NCBI GenBank assembly: GCA_005793785.1
Contig: SXPW01000010.1
Coordinates: 1 to 9,020, forward strand
Length of the DNA stretch: 9,020 nucleotides
Direction of reading: 5' to 3'
Source of the DNA: Actinomycetota bacterium
GTDB taxonomy: Bacteria > Actinomycetota > Acidimicrobiia > Acidimicrobiales > Ilumatobacteraceae
Below, piece by piece: positions 6,046 through 9,020 of the stretch (position 1 is the stretch's first letter; every line of letters starts with the position of its first letter). The position numbers and the translations under genes were made by a program. The notes under the pieces are model-generated. The model was not told the DNA's origin and ran no database searches. It saw only the letters and a list, made by a program, of their open reading frames with translations.

Positions 6046-7646
6046 AGCGAACAAGGCGATTCTCGACGGCGGTCATTGGTGTCGCATTGTGCCTGTCGGC
6101 AGGTGCCACCACATCGGCCCTCGACGGAGCGCCTTCGATCGCAGGTTCCAAGTGCACAAGACTTGGCGTTCTACGCACAGTCAAGACCGTGTCGTACGTT
6201 TGCGTCGGGTCGGGCAAGTCATTGCGCTGGAAGAAGACCACTGGCGGGTCGACATCCAACGGCTCTGGTGCCGTGACCGTGAGCACCACTCCGCAGACCA
6301 CGGTGCCTACGACGACGGTGCCGTCGAAACCGTGTCGTACGACGAGCCAGATCACCACACGACTGCCGAACGAGTTGCAGATGAGGGAGTGGAATGCGGT
6401 GGTCGCGAAGTTGCAGCCAGTCGTGGCGTCCGCCGACTCCACGGGTCGTACCACGGCCGTCATTGACACGTTCGAGGACACCTCGGTTGGCAATCTGACT
6501 TACGGCAGATACTACCCGATGTCGTATCCCACCGCCGTCGACGAGACACAAGGAGGTCGATGCGCGTATCTCGCGCTCGTGTTCGACCTCTTCGTTCGAT
6601 TCACCGGAAGCGACCGCTCAGACGACACTGCCAAGACGGGAATTCAATCTGCGGTGAAGGCGCTACTACTCGCCGCACTGACGAGTCACACGAAGGTTGA
6701 CGGTTATGACGTCGACGTCATCCTCATCGAGCCCGTACTCGACTATTGCCCCGGCAGAGAGATGATGGGCAGTCGCACGATCTGTCCGTGGAACGATGTG
6801 GGCTTCCTCTACTTCCGTACCGCGGCATTGACTCCGTCGGTGGTGTCTTCGACGGCGGCCTCGAACATCTTCAACCTGTCGGTGAGCGGGGCGACCTTTC
6901 CACCGCGCCCCTTCAGCCAGATCGTCGGAATCGGTGCGTCGACCCAGGCCGTCGTTGCCGGATCGGTGCGCGACTTGGTGCCGAGTGCGAACAAGACGCA
7001 CCAAGCCAGCACCTATGTCGAATATTCCGACCGGCTCTACGAGATCGGCCAGACGCTGAGCGTCGACGCCGCTCTCGCCGTGCAGTCAATCTCGATTCGA
7101 ACGGTGGGCCATGTGGGCGTGGTCGATGGTCGGCCATCCTCCGGCACGGGCCCGGCGATCCCGGCAAACGTGCGCACGCGGGTATACCGATACAACGGAA
7201 CGGGCGACATCCCTCGTGCCACTCGGAGATCTGATTTCACGAAGCAGGTCGACGTCTCGCAAGCCGTCGCATTTCCTCACAATGCCTCGGTGACGTTCAA
7301 TCTGCCGAGCGGCACGACGTTGAGCGCCGGCAAGTATCTCATCACGTTCACCATCTCAGGCTGGAATCCAGTCGGCTCATACATTCGTCTCGAGAGTTTT
7401 GCTGAGGGCAATGCCGGGCAGACCGACGCATACCCGGCGGGCAAGGCCTACCGCGCCTGCAATCTTCGCGACAAGATCGGTTATCGATTCACCGACAACC
7501 CGGCCGTCGCTAGCATCGGCAGCGAATCTCCTGGCACCGACTGTGAATTCTTCTATCCCGAGGTATCCAAGGGAGAAAACCCGGCCCGCGGTATGCAGCA
7601 CACGTGGGTGTGGTCAGACATTGCGATGACGCTCAACGCGCCGTGA
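6042..7646 (+). CDS. Exported protein of unknown function with two-cysteine module
   Basis: I do not recognise a named family. The 534-residue protein has a signal peptide (MKRTRRFSTAVIGVALCLSAG, cleavage near residue 26), the module C38...C54...W63-K64, and a Thr/Pro linker (~66-95). A large central region follows with Cys98, Cys174, Cys236 and Cys248. Residues ~335-455 look like a beta-sandwich (GQTLSVDAALAVQSISIR; VTFNLPSGTTLSAGKYLITF), a pattern common in accessory domains of extracellular proteins. Cys473 and Cys501 are near the end. The even number of cysteines outside the leader suits an exported, disulfide-bonded protein. The start GTG at 6042 overlaps the previous stop (GTGA), so translation is probably coupled and the two proteins are made together. 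Its stop lies 4 bp from the stop of the convergent Rieske gene. A function cannot be assigned. Confidence 0.85.
   Translation: MKRTRRFSTAVIGVALCLSAGATTSALDGAPSIAGSKCTRLGVLRTVKTVSYVCVGSGKSLRWKKTTGGSTSNGSGAVTVSTTPQTTVPTTTVPSKPCRTTSQITTRLPNELQMREWNAVVAKLQPVVASADSTGRTTAVIDTFEDTSVGNLTYGRYYPMSYPTAVDETQGGRCAYLALVFDLFVRFTGSDRSDDTAKTGIQSAVKALLLAALTSHTKVDGYDVDVILIEPVLDYCPGREMMGSRTICPWNDVGFLYFRTAALTPSVVSSTAASNIFNLSVSGATFPPRPFSQIVGIGASTQAVVAGSVRDLVPSANKTHQASTYVEYSDRLYEIGQTLSVDAALAVQSISIRTVGHVGVVDGRPSSGTGPAIPANVRTRVYRYNGTGDIPRATRRSDFTKQVDVSQAVAFPHNASVTFNLPSGTTLSAGKYLITFTISGWNPVGSYIRLESFAEGNAGQTDAYPAGKAYRACNLRDKIGYRFTDNPAVASIGSESPGTDCEFFYPEVSKGENPARGMQHTWVWSDIAMTLNAP
6153..6233 (+). repeat. Two-cysteine module, copy C
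   Basis: This encodes CTRLG...CVGSGKSLRWK with the same spacing as the other copies. It is nearly the same as copy B, although the rest of the two proteins shows no obvious similarity, pointing to duplication or shuffling of the 5' end. Confidence 0.88.
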
Positions 7647-7650
7647 TGCA

Positions 7651-8193
7651 TCAAATCGTTACGTAGATCGAACCGCCGCGCTCGGTGGCGGGATACTGCG
7701 TCAGTGCCCTGGCAGCCGGGCCCTCGATCACCGCGCCGGTCGATGCATTGAACACCGCGCCGTGCGACGGACAGGTGAGTTCGTTGACCGAACTCTGGTT
7801 CACGAGCGAACCCTGGTGGGTGCACGATCTGTTGAAGGCAACGACTCCGCCCGCGGTTCGGGTGAGCACCACGGCGAAGTTCCTGCCACCCGAGGTGACG
7901 ATGGCGGTCGCGCTCCTTCCAGCAACGAGAGCGGATGAGTCCAACACCTTCACCTCACTGGTGGTTGGTTGGGTGGTCGTTGCCTTCACTCTCTTCCACT
8001 GGAGGCCGGCACCGGTCTTGGTGCACTCGAAGGTCTTCGATCCATCGGTGGTTCGGCGTCCCAACTTCTTGCATGTGTCGCCCGCACGAATGACCGGAGC
8101 CGATGTTGCGTCGGCGACGGAAGGCGAGAACAGGAAGGCAACGAATCCCGTTGCGAGCATGCCAATGACGGAGCGGCGGTTCATTCTGTCCAT
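7651..8193 (-). CDS. Tat-exported Rieske [2Fe-2S] protein with two-cysteine module
   Basis: The 180-residue protein starts with a twin-arginine leader (NRRSVIGMLATGFVAFLF, cleavage near ADA, residue ~29), fitting export of a folded Fe-S protein. The module C41...C57...W66-K67 and a short Thr linker (TTTQPTT) follow. Residues ~78-180 are a Rieske domain with cluster ligands C124-T-H126 and C141-P-S-H144, then GAVFNASTGAVIEGPA and a terminal GGSIYV strand, all typical. The extra cysteines that form a disulfide in bc1-type Rieske proteins are absent from both loops (CTHQGS, CPSHG), as in Rieske ferredoxins. It is presumably an electron carrier outside the membrane, with an unknown partner. The start may be ATG 8193 or ATG 8184; neither has a strong Shine-Dalgarno. 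It is convergent with the 534-residue protein gene and divergent from the SGNH gene. Confidence 0.93.
   Translation of the reverse strand: MDRMNRRSVIGMLATGFVAFLFSPSVADATSAPVIRAGDTCKKLGRRTTDGSKTFECTKTGAGLQWKRVKATTTQPTTSEVKVLDSSALVAGRSATAIVTSGGRNFAVVLTRTAGGVVAFNRSCTHQGSLVNQSSVNELTCPSHGAVFNASTGAVIEGPAARALTQYPATERGGSIYVTI
7993..8073 (-). repeat. Two-cysteine module, copy D
   Basis: This encodes CKKLG...CTKTGAGLQWK in the Rieske protein, with the same C-x3-G-x11-C-x3-G-x2-L-x-W-K spacing. It lies directly between the Tat leader and the Thr linker. Confidence 0.85.
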
Positions 8194-8225
8194 TGGGAAA
8201 GAATACGTGGATACGCTGACCGTCC
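8194..8225. promoter_or_regulatory. Very short divergent start-to-start region
   Basis: Only 32 bases separate the annotated starts of the Rieske gene (-) and the SGNH gene (+). Both promoters cannot fit here without overlapping each other or the coding sequences. No consensus promoter elements were recognised. Confidence 0.35.
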
Positions 8226-8897
8226 GTGAAGCGTCCGACGAGAATTCTCGCAGTGTTCACCCTCGTGATCATGGGATTGGTCTCTGGAGCGTTCACTACG
8301 GTAGGCGAGGTCGGCGCATCGAGGAGCCCGGCGCGAGTACTGGTACTCGGAGATTCGGTATTTCATTCGTTCGCCCATGTCGACTCCGCGGCGGAATTGA
8401 TGAACGAACGCCAGTCGACGATCTTCGCCACGCAAGGTTGTCAACGACTCGTCAACGAGGGCTGTATGGACTTCGCCAAGTTGAGCGCCCTACAGCAACT
8501 TCGTCGTCATGCCGGCAAGTTCAGCGACGTGGTCGTGGTGGGGACCGGCTACAACGACCGAATCGGTCCGGAATTCAGGGATGCCGTCGTTGCAATCACC
8601 GACGAGGCGCGGCTGCAGGGCGTGGATGTGTTGTGGGTGACCTACCGGGAGACCGGCAATGTTCGGAGCAAGTCCAGGGTGTTGAACGATCAATTGCGAA
8701 AGTTGGATGCCCGCATTGACGACTTGTTCGTGTCGGATTGGAACGAGTACAGCAAGGGGGCGGAAGGTTGGTTTCGTGACGACAACGTGCACCTCATCAC
8801 CCGAGGCGCAATCGGGCTCGCTCGACTACTGAACGCGGATCTTGCGCCGATACTGGCCACCCGAGACGCCGTCCGAGTACCGCCCGCGTCGGGCTGA
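8226..8897 (+). CDS. Secreted SGNH/GDSL-type hydrolase or acyl esterase
   Basis: The 223-residue protein has an N-terminal signal sequence or anchor (MKRPTRILAVFTLVIMGLVSGAF, possible cleavage near VGAS, residue ~31). It carries the SGNH blocks: block I VLVLGDSV with nucleophile Ser44, a block II-like region around Gly71 (ATQGCQRLV), block III GTGYND with Asn110, and block V D186-N-V-H189 with the catalytic Asp/His. The spacing resembles the SGNH domain found behind membrane acyltransferase-3 domains (OafA/OatA type), here as a stand-alone exported protein. It probably removes or transfers acyl or acetyl groups on an envelope glycan, but the substrate is not known. Cys72 and Cys80 (GCQRLVNEGC) could form a disulfide. 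The start GTG 8226 is required to include the leader. Its stop directly abuts the stop of the truncated gene on the opposite strand. Confidence 0.87.
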   Translation: MKRPTRILAVFTLVIMGLVSGAFTTVGEVGASRSPARVLVLGDSVFHSFAHVDSAAELMNERQSTIFATQGCQRLVNEGCMDFAKLSALQQLRRHAGKFSDVVVVGTGYNDRIGPEFRDAVVAITDEARLQGVDVLWVTYRETGNVRSKSRVLNDQLRKLDARIDDLFVSDWNEYSKGAEGWFRDDNVHLITRGAIGLARLLNADLAPILATRDAVRVPPASG

Positions 8898-9020
8898 CTA
8901 ACGGAATTCGGCCGACGAGTACTGGCCGATTCGGTCGGCCCGGTGTCGCGTATCGATGGTGCGGATGGTGCCGCTGCGCACTCGCATGACGAGGCTTTGC
9001 GACGTCGCGCCGTAGGCGTC
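8898..9020 (-). CDS. C-terminal 40 residues of an unrecognised protein (5' part beyond window)
   Basis: Read on the - strand from the window edge, an open frame of 40 codons ends at TAG (8898-8900), directly beside the TGA of the SGNH gene. The tail contains SQSLVMRVRSGTIRTIDTR and ends in SSAEFR. It is rich in Arg and Ser, with no motif I recognise. Support comes from the uninterrupted frame to the edge and the tail-to-tail packing seen elsewhere in this window. A function cannot be given from this fragment. Confidence 0.6.
   Translation of the reverse strand, partial: DAYGATSQSLVMRVRSGTIRTIDTRHRADRIGQYSSAEFR
8924..8940. terminator. Possible terminator hairpin within the 3' end of the convergent gene
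   Basis: GGCCGA (8924-8929) and TCGGCC (8935-8940) form a perfect 6-bp GC-rich stem around the loop TTCGG. It lies 27 bp after the SGNH stop and inside the end of the opposing gene. No T-tract follows, so a terminator role is tentative. Confidence 0.3.

Noticed and set aside
7685..8719. A 344-codon open frame on the + strand across the Rieske gene and into the SGNH gene
   Set aside because: It is antisense to the Rieske domain and out of frame with the SGNH gene, both of which carry clear catalytic or cluster motifs. Its product has no recognisable features.

Overview
The window is GC-rich and almost fully coding, and it looks like chromosomal DNA of a high-GC bacterium. My best guess is an actinobacterium, possibly of the Acidimicrobiia. 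This rests on GTG starts, Thr/Pro-rich linkers behind signal peptides, and a short two-cysteine module that I associate with exported actinobacterial proteins. The lineage is inferred, not shown.

Left end (1-1800, + strand): the 3' end of an ATP synthase operon, with the C-terminal part of F1 beta (atpD) and all of epsilon (atpC), followed by a classical short-chain dehydrogenase/reductase. This is the conserved edge of the window.

Middle (1829-4737, - strand, transcribed right to left): a compact three-gene unit. It encodes an atypical ECF-like sigma factor with two CxxC pairs; a single-pass membrane protein with a cysteine-free cytoplasmic domain, a Ser/Thr/Pro linker and an extracellular beta-sandwich domain; and a secreted protein carrying a paralogue of that same domain. 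The first two genes overlap by 8 bp. I read it as a candidate envelope-signalling unit: regulator, membrane-anchored receptor or anti-sigma candidate, and soluble domain paralogue. This is the most likely undescribed system here.

Right of it (4813-7646, + strand), divergent across 75 bp: two translationally coupled (GTGA overlap) exported proteins. One has a metalloprotease-like HELSH motif, with Ser where a third zinc ligand (Glu) would be expected. The other is unrecognised. Then, convergent (7651-8193, - strand), comes a Tat-exported Rieske [2Fe-2S] protein. Diverging from that is a secreted SGNH/GDSL-type hydrolase (8226-8897, +). A gene truncated by the window edge abuts it on the - strand.

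A common thread is an N-terminal module, C-x3-G-x11-C-x3-G-x2-L-x-W-K, found with identical spacing in four exported proteins (1829-2593, 4813-6045, 6042-7646, 7651-8193). In each it sits just after the signal peptide and is followed by a Thr-rich stretch. The proteins attached to it are otherwise unrelated, so the module looks like a shared surface, sorting or binding unit. No tRNA, rRNA, CRISPR array or insertion sequence was seen, and no gap between genes exceeds about 75 bp.
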